A model generated the notes under the pieces. The model saw nothing but the letters and a program-made list of their open reading frames with translations. It did not search any database and was not told the DNA's origin. The position numbers were made by a program, and so were the translations under genes. Below are positions 33,599 to 42,813 of a stretch of DNA of 64,000 nucleotides, piece after piece. This stretch comes from Thermus sediminis (GTDB lineage Bacteria > Deinococcota > Deinococci > Deinococcales > Thermaceae). Within the stretch, counting starts at the first letter, position 1. Each line of letters starts with the position of its first letter. Where the stretch lies: NCBI RefSeq assembly GCF_003426945.1, contig NZ_QURO01000004.1:62001-126000 (forward strand), in the 5' to 3' direction.

Positions 33599-35329
33599 CT
33601 AGGGGGAGGCCACCCCCCAGTAGGCGGCCATGACCCTCTTCACCGCGGGGAGGGCCACCCGGCTCCCCTCACCCCCGTTTTCAAAGAAGGCCACCACTAC
33701 CAAAGGGGGGTAAGGGGTTCCGGGTTCGGCCGGGCCGTAGCCCATGTACCAGGCGTGCTCCAGACCCCGGCGCTTGCCCGGGGTTTCCGCGGTCCCCGTC
33801 TTGCCCCCGGTGGGTACGGGGAAGTTGCCCAGGACGTGCCGGGCCGTGCCCTGGGTCACGGTCTCCCGCATCCCCGCTTTCAGGGTCCGCCAGTGCCGAC
33901 CGGGCACAGGGTCCAGGCGGGGAGCCGTGGGGGTGTCCCCTATGCGCTTCACCAGGCGGAGCCTAGGCTTTTTTCCCTCGTTGGCGATGGTGGCCAGCAT
34001 CCGGGCGATCTGGGCCGGGGTGGTGAGGACGGGTCCTTGGCCGATGGCCACGGAGAGGGTCTCCCCCGGGTACCAGGGTTCCCCCAGGGCCTCCCGCTTC
34101 CAGGCCCGGGTGGGGAGGAGGCCCCTCCTTTCCGCTACCTCCAGGCCTGTGGCCTCCCCCAGGCCCAGGAGCCTGGCTCTTGCGGCCAAGCGGTCCACGA
34201 GGCCCAGGGGGTCCCGGGCCGCCACCTGGTAGTACCAGGTGTTGCAGCTATGGGCGATGGCCTCCCCGGCGGTCATGGGGCCCATGTCCCAGCTGGCCCA
34301 GTTCCGGCGCACCTGCCCCCCGTGGACGATGTAAGGGCTGCACCGGTAGGCGGTGGTGGGGTTCACGTACCCCTCCTCCAGGAGGGCGTAGCTCGTGGCC
34401 AGCTTGAAGACGGAGCCTGGGGTGTAGGCCTGGAGCGCCCGGTTCAGCAGGGGGAGGTCCGGGTCCCGGAGGAGGTTCTGGACCTCCTGGGGCACGGGCC
34501 TTCGGGAGAAGAGGTGGGGATCAAAGGAGGGGGCGGAGGCCATAGCCAGTACCTCCCCCGTGGTGGGGTCCAGGGCTACGATGGCCCCCCGGACCCGGTC
34601 CGTAGGGGGAAGCCCATGGCGGCGGCGTCCGGCGTTGATGTCCGAGAGGGCTTCCTCCAGGGCCCTTTCCGCCGCCCTTTGCAGGTCCAGGTCCAGGGTG
34701 AGGACCACGTCCCGTCCCGGGGTGGGCTCCTCCAGGACCGTCTCCCTGAGGCGTTCGCTCCGGACGTTCACCTCCACCGCCCTCGCCCCCGCCTTGCCCC
34801 TCAGGTGGGGTTCCAGGGCGGCCTCGAGGCCGGCCTGGCCCACCTGCTCCTCGGGGTGGTAGCCCCTTTGCACCTGCTCGGCGTTGGCCAGGAGGACGTA
34901 GCCCAGGACGGGGCCGGAGATGGGGTTGGGGTAGGTGCGCTCAATGCGTTCCAAAAGCCTCAGATTTCCCTGGCCCGCCGTGAGCTCGGCCAGGGTGGGG
35001 AGCAGGTGCTCGGGAATCCCCGCCTTGAGGACGGCAGGACCCTGGGGCAGCTCCTCTAGACCCAAGAGGGGGAGGAGCCTTTCCCTGAAGGCCACCTCCC
35101 CCCCCTCGTAGACCAGGTCCACCACCAGGCGGTCCTGGGCGATGACCCGGCCCTTGCGGTCCAGGATGCGGCCCCGGGGGGCGGGGATCCTCTCCGTCTT
35201 CAGGTAGTTTCCCTGGCTCCTCAGGGCGTACTTCTCGTGCTCCAGGATCTGAAGCTGCCAAGCCCTTAGGCCCAGGAGGCCAAGGCTGAGGAGGAAGAAG
35301 GCCATGAGGGCGTAGAGGCGGCTCTTCAT
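33599..35329 (-). CDS. mrdA: Penicillin-binding protein 2 (peptidoglycan transpeptidase)
   Basis: Class B PBP for cell elongation, anchored in the inner membrane by one N-terminal helix (LYALMAFFLLSLGLLGLRAW). A PBP dimer domain follows (APRGRILDRKGRVIAQDR), then the transpeptidase with SxxK in YTPGSVFKLATSYALL, SxN in IAHSCNTWYYQ and KTG in GGKTGTAETPG. The length of 576 aa is normal. ATG 35329 overlaps the mreD stop by 4 nt. No rodA is in the window. Confidence 0.95.
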   Translation of the reverse strand: MKSRLYALMAFFLLSLGLLGLRAWQLQILEHEKYALRSQGNYLKTERIPAPRGRILDRKGRVIAQDRLVVDLVYEGGEVAFRERLLPLLGLEELPQGPAVLKAGIPEHLLPTLAELTAGQGNLRLLERIERTYPNPISGPVLGYVLLANAEQVQRGYHPEEQVGQAGLEAALEPHLRGKAGARAVEVNVRSERLRETVLEEPTPGRDVVLTLDLDLQRAAERALEEALSDINAGRRRHGLPPTDRVRGAIVALDPTTGEVLAMASAPSFDPHLFSRRPVPQEVQNLLRDPDLPLLNRALQAYTPGSVFKLATSYALLEEGYVNPTTAYRCSPYIVHGGQVRRNWASWDMGPMTAGEAIAHSCNTWYYQVAARDPLGLVDRLAARARLLGLGEATGLEVAERRGLLPTRAWKREALGEPWYPGETLSVAIGQGPVLTTPAQIARMLATIANEGKKPRLRLVKRIGDTPTAPRLDPVPGRHWRTLKAGMRETVTQGTARHVLGNFPVPTGGKTGTAETPGKRRGLEHAWYMGYGPAEPGTPYPPLVVVAFFENGGEGSRVALPAVKRVMAAYWGVASP

Positions 35330-35772
35330 GGTCTAAGGCGCCAGGCCAGGAAGAAGAAGGGTAGGGTGAAGAGGCCCTCGAGGAGGAGGTCCAGGGGGAC
35401 GAAGGGAGGGATTTCCAGCCTGAGCCAGTAGGCCACCAGGAAGTAGCCCAGCCACTTGGCGAGGAAGGCCCACGTGAAGACCAAGAGGGCGGGAAGACCT
35501 TCCCCAAAGGCCAGCCTCCGGCTCGCCGCGTAGTAGGCGTAGCTCGCCAAGAGGAGACCCACCCCGTGGAGGCCCAGAAGGCCAAAGCCCAGCAGGTCCT
35601 GGAAGAGGCCAAAGAGGAAGGCCACGGGAAGGCCCAGGTAGTAGGGCCTTTCCGCAGCGTACCACAAGGCCAGGACCAGGAAGAGGTCCGGGGCCATGAC
35701 CCCTTGGGGCCAGAGGGCCGAGAGGAGCCCGGAGAGAAAGAGGGTGAGGAGAAGGGCCAGCAGGGCCTTCAT
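35326..35772 (-). CDS. mreD: Rod shape-determining protein MreD
   Basis: A 148-aa inner-membrane protein with five or six helices. Sequence conservation is low, as usual for MreD; assignment rests on its hydrophobic pattern (APDLFLVLALWYAAERPYYLG, FGLFQDLLGFGLLGLHGVG) and on its position between mreC and mrdA. It overlaps both neighbours by 4 nt. It acts in the elongasome with MreC and PBP2. Confidence 0.88.
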   Translation of the reverse strand: MKALLALLLTLFLSGLLSALWPQGVMAPDLFLVLALWYAAERPYYLGLPVAFLFGLFQDLLGFGLLGLHGVGLLLASYAYYAASRRLAFGEGLPALLVFTWAFLAKWLGYFLVAYWLRLEIPPFVPLDLLLEGLFTLPFFFLAWRLRP

Positions 35773-36557
35773 AGCGGCCTCAGGACCATAACCTCTTCCA
35801 GAAGGGAAAGGTCCACCAGGGGGCGAACCCAGGCTCGTTGCTTGAGGCCCCCCTGGACCCTTTCCACCCGCTCCACCCGGCCCACGGGGATGCCGTCGGG
35901 GAAGAGGCCCAAGGGGGCTCCGGTGAGGAGGAGGTCCCCGGGGGAGAGCCTCACCGAGGGGGGGAACTCCGCCAGGAGCCTATCGGGAGGGGCCCCCCGG
36001 GCCACCCCCCGCCCCGGGCCCTTTTCCGGCCGCACCCCTACCTGGCTTTCCGGGTCCACCAGGGTGCGCACCAAAGCCCGCCTCTCCTCCACCTCCACGA
36101 TGAGGCCCACCAGGCCCTCGGGGGCGGTGACGGGCATGCCCACCCTGAGGCCCTCCCGTTCCCCCATCCCGAGGAGGAGGCGGCGGTAGAGGCCAGAGAG
36201 GTCCTCCCCGATCACCGGGGCCACGGCGAGGAGGCCGGGCGCCTGGGTCTGGCGCACGGCTAGGGCCCGCTCCAGCCGGGCCACTTCCAGGGCCAGGCGG
36301 CGGTTTTCCCCTTCCAAAAGGGCCACCCTGGCCCTCAGGGCCCGGTTTTCCGCGTAGAGGTCCTGGCGGTTACGGAGGGCGTCCCAGGCAGCCCTCAGGT
36401 TCTGCCCTAGGCGGAAGCCCAGGGCGGGGAGGGGGGCGGTGAGGGGGGAGAGGGTGAGGGAGAGATGGGGGGCCAGGGGCCGGGTGAGGGCGGCGAGCCC
36501 AAACCCCAAGAGGAGCAGCAAGAGGAAGAGCCCCCGGCGGAGGGCCACCTCCCTCAC
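35769..36557 (-). CDS. mreC: Rod shape-determining protein MreC
   Basis: A 262-aa bitopic protein: a short cytoplasmic N-terminus, one helix ([17 protein letters not shown]), a coiled coil ([20 protein letters not shown]) and the double beta-barrel periplasmic domain ([46 protein letters not shown]). It activates PBP2 in the elongasome. It overlaps maf and mreD by 4 nt each. mreB is not in the window. Confidence 0.92.
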   Translation of the reverse strand: MREVALRRGLFLLLLLLGFGLAALTRPLAPHLSLTLSPLTAPLPALGFRLGQNLRAAWDALRNRQDLYAENRALRARVALLEGENRRLALEVARLERALAVRQTQAPGLLAVAPVIGEDLSGLYRRLLLGMGEREGLRVGMPVTAPEGLVGLIVEVEERRALVRTLVDPESQVGVRPEKGPGRGVARGAPPDRLLAEFPPSVRLSPGDLLLTGAPLGLFPDGIPVGRVERVERVQGGLKQRAWVRPLVDLSLLEEVMVLRPL

Positions 36558-37117
36558 GGGCGGAACCCCCTTTCCCAGAGGAGGGCGAAGACCCGGGAGA
36601 CGGGGAGGCCCACCACGGTGTAGAAGTCCCCTTCCACCCTCTCTACAAGGGCCATGCCCAGGCCCTGGGCCCCATACCCCCCCGCCTTGTCCAGGCCCTC
36701 GCCGCTATGGACGTACCAGAGGATCTCCTCTTCGCTTAGGGGGCGGAAGCGCACCTTGGCGGTGTGTACCTCCTCCACCAGGTCTAAGGGGGTGCGCAGG
36801 TAGAGGGCGGTGTGGACCAGGTGGTCCCGCCCCGAGAGGAGGCGCAGGAAATGGCGGTTTTCCTCCCGGTCCTTGGGCTTGCCCAGGACCTTCCCGTCCA
36901 GGTCCACCACGGTGTCGGCGGCCAGGACCCACAAGCCCTTTACCCCCTCCCCCTTCCTCCTGGCCAGGGCCTGGGCCAGGGCCTTGGGGGGGAGGTCCAG
37001 GCCCTCCTCCCCTACCCCAGGGGGTTGGAGGCGCAAGGGGTAGCCCAGGGCCTCGAGGAGGGCCTTCCGCCTCGGGCTTCCCGAGGCCAGGATCAGAGGG
37101 GTTCTCCTTCCTCCCAT
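36554..37117 (-). CDS. maf: Maf family nucleotide pyrophosphatase
   Basis: A 187-aa house-cleaning enzyme that hydrolyses non-canonical or pyrimidine nucleoside triphosphates. Seen: [36 protein letters not shown] and [21 protein letters not shown], all signature regions. It overlaps the end of the PLD gene by 25 nt and mreC by 4 nt. maf next to mreCD is a common bacterial arrangement. Confidence 0.94.
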   Translation of the reverse strand: MGGRRTPLILASGSPRRKALLEALGYPLRLQPPGVGEEGLDLPPKALAQALARRKGEGVKGLWVLAADTVVDLDGKVLGKPKDREENRHFLRLLSGRDHLVHTALYLRTPLDLVEEVHTAKVRFRPLSEEEILWYVHSGEGLDKAGGYGAQGLGMALVERVEGDFYTVVGLPVSRVFALLWERGFRP

Positions 37118-38238
37118 AGCCTTAGGACCTCCTCCCGGTAGCGCTCGGCCAGGATGGGGCTACGCAGGATCAGGAGGTTTTCGTTGTTGACCTGCCAGGC
37201 CCGCAGGGAGAAGTTGTAGCTTCCCGTCACCACCCACTCCCCATCCAAGACCATCACCTTGTGGTGCATGGTAAAGGGGTTCCCGTCTCGGCGCACGGGG
37301 ATGCCCGCCTGGACCAGGGCCTCCCAGCGGCTATCCCTCAGGTTCCGGGTCTCCAGGAGGACCTTGAGGGAAACCCCCTGACGGTGGGCCTCCTTGAGGG
37401 CCTCCACCAGGGCCTGATCCGTGAGGACGAAGGCGGCCACGAGGATCTCCCGCCTTGCCCGGCGCACGGCCTCCAGGAGGGCCCGCCTCCCCTCCCTGCC
37501 CCCCCTGGGGCTGAAGTGGGCGGTGCCCTCCAGGGGAGGGTCCTCCAGGCGGAAGGCCACGGGCCTCCCCAGGCCTTCCTTCTCCCCCCGGAACAGGGCC
37601 TGGAACTCGGCCCCGAACCCTGCGGCCAGGGTGGGGGAGGCGAGAAGGAGGCCGTTTTCGTTGTTGCGGGCGAAGGCGTTCCAGGTCATGTTGGCGCTCC
37701 CCGTCCAGACCACCCTTCCGTCCACCACCAGGAACTTGTGGTGCATGAACCCTTCCCGCTCGTCAAAACAGACGGGGATGCCCACGATCTCCTCGCAGTC
37801 TATGGAGGTGGGCCGGACCCTTTCCCGCAAAAGGGCTTGGGCCACCCTGGGGGGCTCCCGGGTCTGGCCGAGGCTAGCGGCCACCAGGTAGCGGCGGAAG
37901 TCCTGCCGGAAGTCGCTTTCCCCGTAGATCTCCACCCTCACCCCCCGCTCCCTGGCCCTCAGTAACCCCCGGGCGATCTCCAGGCTGCGAAACTCGTAGA
38001 AGGCCCCCTTTAGGCTCTCCTCGGCCTCCTCCATGAGGGAGAGGATCCTGGCCTTGGCCCGCTCCCCGTCTTGGGGCATGAAGTAGACCTCCGCCTGCCC
38101 CGCCTCCGCTGGGGCCTGGAGGGGGGAGGGGCCGGGGCGTAGCTCTTGGAAAAGCCAAAGGAGGAGGACGGCGAGGAGGACCACGTACCCCGGGAGTCCG
38201 GCGATCCGCCTTGGCCTCCGCCGCCTCCTAGTACCCAT
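37093..38238 (-). CDS. Phospholipase D-like (HKD) membrane-anchored protein
   Basis: A 381-aa protein with a basic N-terminus ([11 protein letters not shown]), one hydrophobic segment ([17 protein letters not shown]), and two HKD motifs: [20 protein letters not shown] and [19 protein letters not shown]. It could be a nuclease or a phosphodiesterase acting on the outer side of the inner membrane; HKD proteins differ widely in substrate. ATG 38238 is chosen over in-frame codons 5' of it, which lie inside deoC. Second gene of the deoC-minC operon. Confidence 0.85.
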   Translation of the reverse strand: MGTRRRRRPRRIAGLPGYVVLLAVLLLWLFQELRPGPSPLQAPAEAGQAEVYFMPQDGERAKARILSLMEEAEESLKGAFYEFRSLEIARGLLRARERGVRVEIYGESDFRQDFRRYLVAASLGQTREPPRVAQALLRERVRPTSIDCEEIVGIPVCFDEREGFMHHKFLVVDGRVVWTGSANMTWNAFARNNENGLLLASPTLAAGFGAEFQALFRGEKEGLGRPVAFRLEDPPLEGTAHFSPRGGREGRRALLEAVRRARREILVAAFVLTDQALVEALKEAHRQGVSLKVLLETRNLRDSRWEALVQAGIPVRRDGNPFTMHHKVMVLDGEWVVTGSYNFSLRAWQVNNENLLILRSPILAERYREEVLRLWEEGEPL

Positions 38239-38887
38239 GGGCCTCCCCTTGCCCCACCAGGGCCACCCCGCTGGAGGTGCCAAGCCGGGTGGCCCCAGCC
38301 CGGAGGAGCCCTAGGGCGGCTTCCCGGTCGCGGATGCCCCCCGCCGCCTTCACCTGGGCCCGGCCCTGGGCCACCTGGACCAGGAGCTCCACATCCTCCA
38401 GGCTGGCCCCCCGGGGCCCGAAGCCGGTGGAGGTCTTGAGGAAGTCCGCCCCGCCCCGGATGGCTGCCTCGGCCATGGCCCGAATCTCCTCCGGGGAAAA
38501 GAGGCCTGTCTCCAGGATGACCTTGAGGACCGCCCTGGGCACCGCCTGGCGCACGGCGCGGACCTCGGCCTCCAGGTAGGCCAGGTCTCCCGCCTTGGCC
38601 CGGCCCAGGTGGGGGACCATGTCCACCTCGTCCGCTCCCCGGGCGAAGGCCAGGGCGGCCTCGAGGGCCTTTACCTCCTTCTCCTGGTAGCCCAGGGGGA
38701 ACCCCACCACGGTCACCAGGCGGAAGGGGGCATGAGGGTAGGCGCGCCGCACCCACCCCACGTAGGAGGGAGGGATGCAGAGGCCAAAGAAGCCGTGTTC
38801 CAGGGTTTCTTCCGCCGCCTTTAGGACCTCTTCCGGGGTGGCGGTGGGCTTCAGGAGGGTGTGGTCAATGTGGGCGGCCAGGTCCAT
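38228..38887 (-). CDS. deoC: Deoxyribose-phosphate aldolase
   Basis: Class I aldolase cleaving 2-deoxyribose-5-phosphate to glyceraldehyde-3-phosphate and acetaldehyde. The 219-aa protein starts MDLAAHIDHTLLKPTATPEE. It has the Schiff-base lysine in ADFLKTSTGFGPRGAS and VKAAGGIRDREAAL. ATG 38887 is preceded by TATGAT nine nt upstream (minus strand). It appears to be the first gene of a minus-strand operon running to minC. Confidence 0.95.
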   Translation of the reverse strand: MDLAAHIDHTLLKPTATPEEVLKAAEETLEHGFFGLCIPPSYVGWVRRAYPHAPFRLVTVVGFPLGYQEKEVKALEAALAFARGADEVDMVPHLGRAKAGDLAYLEAEVRAVRQAVPRAVLKVILETGLFSPEEIRAMAEAAIRGGADFLKTSTGFGPRGASLEDVELLVQVAQGRAQVKAAGGIRDREAALGLLRAGATRLGTSSGVALVGQGEAHGY

Positions 38888-38914
38888 ACCCTGACCATCA
38901 TAGGGGGGTTTTCC

Positions 38915-38945
38915 TTGAGAAGGTGAGGAGGCCTTGTGCTAGGAT
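38915..38945 (+). promoter_or_regulatory. Probable ychF promoter
   Basis: TTGAGA (38915-38920) and TAGGAT (38940-38945) are 19 bp apart. A start near 38952 would put the T-tailed hairpin at the very 5' end of the mRNA. Confidence 0.4.
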
Positions 38946-38951
38946 GGGGCG

Positions 38952-38974
38952 AGCCCCCGAACGGGGCTTTTTTT
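38952..38974 (+). terminator. Terminator-like hairpin in the ychF 5' region
   Basis: AGCCCC (38952-38957) pairs with GGGGCT (38963-38968) around CGAAC and is followed by an uninterrupted T run to 38974, the longest in the neighbourhood. No plus-strand gene lies upstream to need a terminator; it sits between the promoter and ATG 38984. It is either an attenuator or a 5'-protecting stem-loop. Confidence 0.55.
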
Positions 38975-38983
38975 GAGGTCAGG

Positions 38984-40090
38984 ATGCTTGCCGTAGGCAT
39001 CGTCGGTCTGCCCAATGTGGGCAAGTCTACCCTGTTCAACGCCCTCACCCGGGCGGGGGCCTTGGCCGCCAACTACCCCTTCGCCACCATCGACAAGAAC
39101 GTGGGGGTGGTGGCCCTGGAGGACCCGCGCCTTTTCGCCCTGCAGAAGGTCTTCGCCAAGGGGGGGCGCCTTCCCCCCGTAGTTCCCACCCACGTGGAGT
39201 TCGTGGACATCGCCGGCCTGGTGAAGGGGGCCCACCGGGGGGAGGGGCTTGGCAACCAGTTCCTGGCCCACATCCGCGAGGTGGCGGCCATCGCCCACGT
39301 GGTGCGCTGCTTCCCTGACCCCGGGGTGGTCCACGTGATGGGGAGGGTGGATCCCATGGGAGACGTGGAGGTGGTGGAGACGGAGCTCCTCCTGGCGGAC
39401 TTGGCCTCCTTGGAGCGTCGGGTCGAGCGCCTCAGGAAGGAGGCCCGGGCCAACCGGGAGATGGCCCCCCTTCTGGAGGCCGCCGAGGCCCTCCGCGCCC
39501 ACCTGGCCGAGGGCAGGCCCGCCCGCACCTTTCCTCTTCCTGAGGAGGGGCGCCGCCTCCTCAAGGAAACCCCCCTCCTCACCGCCAAGCCGGTGATCTA
39601 TGTGGCCAACGTGGCCGAGGAGGATCTGCCCGAGGGGGCAGCAAACCCCCACGTAGCCGCCCTGAGGGCCAAGGCGGAAGGGGAAGGGGCGGAGGTGGTG
39701 GTGGTCTCTGCCAGGCTGGAGGCCGAGCTTTCTGAGATTGCCCAGGAGGAGGCCAGGGAACTTCTTGCCGCGTACGGACTGGAGGAGAGCGGCCTTCAGC
39801 GCCTAGCCCGGGCGGGTTACAAGGCCTTAGACCTATTTACCTTCTTCACCGCCGGGGAAAAGGAGGTGCGGGCCTGGACCGTGCGCCGGGGCACGAAGGC
39901 CCCGGAGGCTGCTGGGGAGATCCACTCCGACATGGAGCGAGGCTTCATCCGAGCCGAGGTCATCCCCTGGGACAAGCTGGTGGAGGCCGGGGGATGGGCC
40001 AAGGCCAAGGAACGGGGCTGGGTGCGCCTCGAGGGCAAGGACTACGGGGTCCAGGACGGGGACGTCCTCCACATCCTTTTTAGCGTTTGA
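38984..40090 (+). CDS. ychF: Redox-regulated ATPase YchF (Obg-family)
   Basis: A universal Obg-related P-loop protein that binds ATP and interacts with the ribosome. Length 368 aa. Seen: G1 GLPNVGKSTLFNALTRAG, NYPFATIDKNVGVV, G3 FVDIAGLVKGAHRGEGLGN, and a C-terminal TGS domain (LFTFFTAGEKEVRAWTVR, DYGVQDGDVLHILFSV). The specificity loop (YVANVAEEDL) carries the NVxE pattern of YchF, which explains ATP preference. ATG 38984 is chosen because MLAVGIVGLPNVGK is the usual start. The stop codon lies inside the -35 of the tRNA promoter. Confidence 0.95.
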   Translation: MLAVGIVGLPNVGKSTLFNALTRAGALAANYPFATIDKNVGVVALEDPRLFALQKVFAKGGRLPPVVPTHVEFVDIAGLVKGAHRGEGLGNQFLAHIREVAAIAHVVRCFPDPGVVHVMGRVDPMGDVEVVETELLLADLASLERRVERLRKEARANREMAPLLEAAEALRAHLAEGRPARTFPLPEEGRRLLKETPLLTAKPVIYVANVAEEDLPEGAANPHVAALRAKAEGEGAEVVVVSARLEAELSEIAQEEARELLAAYGLEESGLQRLARAGYKALDLFTFFTAGEKEVRAWTVRRGTKAPEAAGEIHSDMERGFIRAEVIPWDKLVEAGGWAKAKERGWVRLEGKDYGVQDGDVLHILFSV

Positions 40091-40115
40091 CGGGAAAGGC
40101 GCTTTGCCCTAAAAT
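40087..40115 (+). promoter_or_regulatory. tRNA-Gln promoter
   Basis: TTGACG (40087-40092) and TAAAAT (40110-40115) are separated by 17 bp, and the mature tRNA begins 13 nt after the -10. The -35 contains the ychF stop codon. Confidence 0.7.
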
Positions 40116-40128
40116 CACCCTTGGCCGC

Positions 40129-40202
40129 TGGGGCGTCGTCTAACGGTAGGACAGCGGACTTTGGATCCGCCGGTCGTGGTTCGAGTCCACGCGCCCCAGC
40201 CA
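40129..40202 (+). tRNA. tRNA-Gln (anticodon TTG), CCA encoded
   Basis: A full cloverleaf can be drawn. Acceptor TGGGGCG pairs with CGCCCCA, the D-arm includes TAACGGTAGGA, the anticodon stem GCGGA/TCCGC encloses CTTTGGA with anticodon TTG, and the T-arm is CGTGG-TTCGAGT-CCACG. Discriminator G40199 is followed by an encoded CCA (40200-40202). The U1-A72 pair is typical of bacterial tRNA-Gln. It is a substrate for the GlnS encoded at 1342. Confidence 0.95.
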
Positions 40203-40246
40203 AACCCTTTCACACGGCTTTCGCATGGCTTCCGTAAACTTTCCCC

Positions 40247-40621
40247 GTGGCGGCGGAATATCCGGGCCTCCTCCTATTAAGCCGCAGCGAGGCCCTGAGG
40301 GCCTACGTGGAACTCCTCCTTTCCGAACGAGGGGTTCCCGTTCGCTACTTTGATGCCGCCCGGGAGGGACTTTTCTGGCTAGTGGACAACACCCCGAGCT
40401 TTATCCTCGTGGACGAGGACTTGGACGTGGATCCCTTTGCTGTGGCCTCCCGCATCCGCCATGTCAAGCGCCTGAAGTTGGTGCCCTTGGCGGTCCTCAT
40501 CTCCCCCAAGGAAAACCTCCGCACCACCGCCGAGGTGGTGCGGGTGACGCCCATAGAGAAGCCCCTCACGCGGGAAAGGCTATTCCGCTTCTTGGGCGCT
40601 GCCCCAGAAGGCTCCCCATGA
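40247..40621 (+). CDS. Receiver-domain-like protein with incomplete acidic pocket
   Basis: A 124-aa stand-alone CheY-fold protein. Asp56 in FILVDEDLD would be the phospho-acceptor and Lys105 in IEKPLTRERL the conserved lysine. The acidic pair expected after strand 1 is absent (GLLLLSRSEALR), so Mg2+-dependent phosphorylation is doubtful; it may be a pseudo-receiver. GTG 40247 follows TAAACT by 6 nt (leaderless). It stands alone between tRNA-Gln and the class A PBP gene; the histidine kinase at 43540 is not adjacent. Confidence 0.7.
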   Translation: MAAEYPGLLLLSRSEALRAYVELLLSERGVPVRYFDAAREGLFWLVDNTPSFILVDEDLDVDPFAVASRIRHVKRLKLVPLAVLISPKENLRTTAEVVRVTPIEKPLTRERLFRFLGAAPEGSP

Positions 40622-40648
40622 AGGCCCGCCTCGGGTAAACTGAGGATC

Positions 40649-42813
40649 GTGCGCTGGCTTCGCCTTCTAGCCCTTGTGCTTCTGGCGTTGCTCTTCGGGG
40701 TGGGGCTGGCCTTGGGTTACATCCTCTACGCCTACACCCGGGACCTCCCCGACCTCTCCCAACTGGATCGCCTGCGCCTCACCGCCACCTCCACCCTCTT
40801 GGCCCGGGACGGATCCCTTTTGGCCCAGATCGCCAGCGTGGAGGACGGACGGGCCATCCACCGGGGCCTGGTGCGGCTTTCCCAGGTCTCCCCGGCCGCT
40901 TTGGCCGCCATCGTCTTTTCCGAGGACCGCCGCTACTACGGGCACTACGGGTTGGACCCCATCCGCCTCTTGGGAGCCCTTTACGCCGTCCTACGGGGGG
41001 ACCTCCAGGGGGGGAGTACCATTAGCACCCAGGTTATCAAGAACACCCTCCTCAAGGACCTGGCCCAGGAGAGGACCCTGGAGAGGAAGGTGAAGGAATG
41101 GGTTTTGGCCCTGGAGCTGGAGCGCCGCTACACCAAGGAGGAAATCCTGGAGATGTACCTCAACGTAATTCCCTGGGGGGGTAACGCGGTGGGCATCGGG
41201 GGGGCGGCGGAGGCCTATTTCGGCAAGGACCCCGCTGCCCTGACCTTGGCCGAGGGCCTCTACCTGGCCTCCTTGGTGCCCGCCCCCAACGCCCGCTATG
41301 GGGACCTTAGGGGGGTGCGGGAGCGCATGCGCCGCCTCCTTGCGGAGATGGTGGCCGAGGGCTGGGTGAGCCAGGAGGTGGCCGAGGCCGCCTGGCGGGA
41401 GCCCCTCTCCCCCAGGGGCTGGCGGGTGCGGTACGACGAGGAGGGCGAACTCCTGGAGGCGGAGCTCGTAGACCCCGAGGCCCGGCTGGTGCGCCCCGTG
41501 GACTCCCGCATGGCCCCCCACTTTGTCCTCGAGGTGCGGCGCTTCCTGGAGACCCGCTTTGGCAAGGAGAAGGTCTACGGGAAGGGGGGCTTAAGGGTCT
41601 ACACCACCCTGGACCCCGCTATGCAGCGGGCAGCGGAGTCCGTGGCCCGGAGGGCGCGGCTACCCGAGGGGGCGGAACTGGCCCTGGTGGCCTTGGACCC
41701 GGAGACTGGAGAGGTCTTGGCCCTGGTGGGGGGGATAAGGCGGGAAGGGGACGAGTACAACCGGGCTACCCGGGCCCTCAGGAACCCCGGAAGCGCAGTG
41801 AAGCCCTTCGTCTACGCCACAGCCTTTGAGGCGGGCTGGACCCAGGCCACTCTGGTGCCCGACCGCCCCCTGGAGTTCCCCGACCCCAGCCAGCCCGGAG
41901 GGATCTGGCGGCCCAGGAATTTCTCCAGAACCTTTCTAAATAAGAGCGTCACCGTCCGCTACGCCTTCAACCTTTCCCTAAACCTGCCCGCCATCTACAC
42001 CGCCCAGCAGGTGGGGGTGGAGAGGGTGGCGGAGAAGCTTTCCCAGGCGGGGTTTGCCGTACGCTACCCCACCCTGGCCATCGCCATCGGGGGGCCTCCA
42101 TTACCCCTATAGACCTAGCTGCCGCCTACGCCGCCTTTGTGAACGGGGGGTACCGGGTGGCCCCCATCTTGGTGGAACGGGTAGAGGACGCCCGCGGGGA
42201 GGTCCTCTACCGGGCCACCCCGGAGCGCCGCCGCCTCTTTGATCCCTTGGCGGCCTACCAGGGCTGGGATCTCCTCAAGGGGTACGTGTACGACCTGGGG
42301 GAGAGGGGGCTGGCCAGGACGGCCCGCATCCCGGGCAGGGTGGTGGGGGGTAAGACGGGCACCACCAACGAGGCCCGGGACCTCTGGTTCGCCGGAGTGA
42401 CCAGGGGGCTTTCCGCGGTGGTCTGGGTGGGTCGGGACGACAACCGCCCCCTGCGCATGGGGGGGCGGGAGCCCTCCAGCTCGGTGGTCAACCCCCCCAT
42501 CTGGCGGGACTTCGCCGCCGAGGCCCTAAGGGGCCGGCCCGGGGGGGAGGTGCCCGCACCCCAGGGCCTGGCGCGGGCGCGGGTGGACCTGCTTTCGGGC
42601 CAGCCTTCGGGGAGCGGGATAGAGATGCTCTTCCCCACCGACAGGGTGCCCAGACCCCCTCCGCCCGCGCCTGGGCCCCAGGCCGGTGCCCCGCCCTTCC
42701 CTGCGGGAGCTGCCCCCGAGCTGGGGTCCTCCGAGCTACTGAGGCTTCCGGATCTCGCTTTGCCCCAGGCCCCCGAGGCCGCACCCGATGGCGGCCAGGA
42801 GGAAGCTCCTTGA
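40649..42813 (+). pseudogene. Class A penicillin-binding protein (PBP1A), frameshifted by one missing G
   Basis: Bifunctional peptidoglycan glycosyltransferase/transpeptidase. The first frame (GTG 40649 to TAG near 42112) holds an N-terminal helix, the glycosyltransferase domain (FSEDRRYYGHYGLDPIRLLG, GGSTISTQVIKN) and transpeptidase SxxK in RNPGSAVKPFVYATAFE. The -1 frame (to 42813) carries DLAAAYAAFVNGGYRVAP, GGKTGTTNEARDLWFAG and a Pro-rich tail. The break is at the G run 42089-42094: one extra G restores IGGASITPIDLAAAY. TAAACT stands 7 nt before GTG 40649 (leaderless). No other damage is seen, so it is a sequencing indel or a recent mutation. Confidence 0.85.

Noticed and set aside
40200-40246. 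Terminator downstream of tRNA-Gln
   Set aside because: No stable stem with a T tail was found before the next -10 at 40235.
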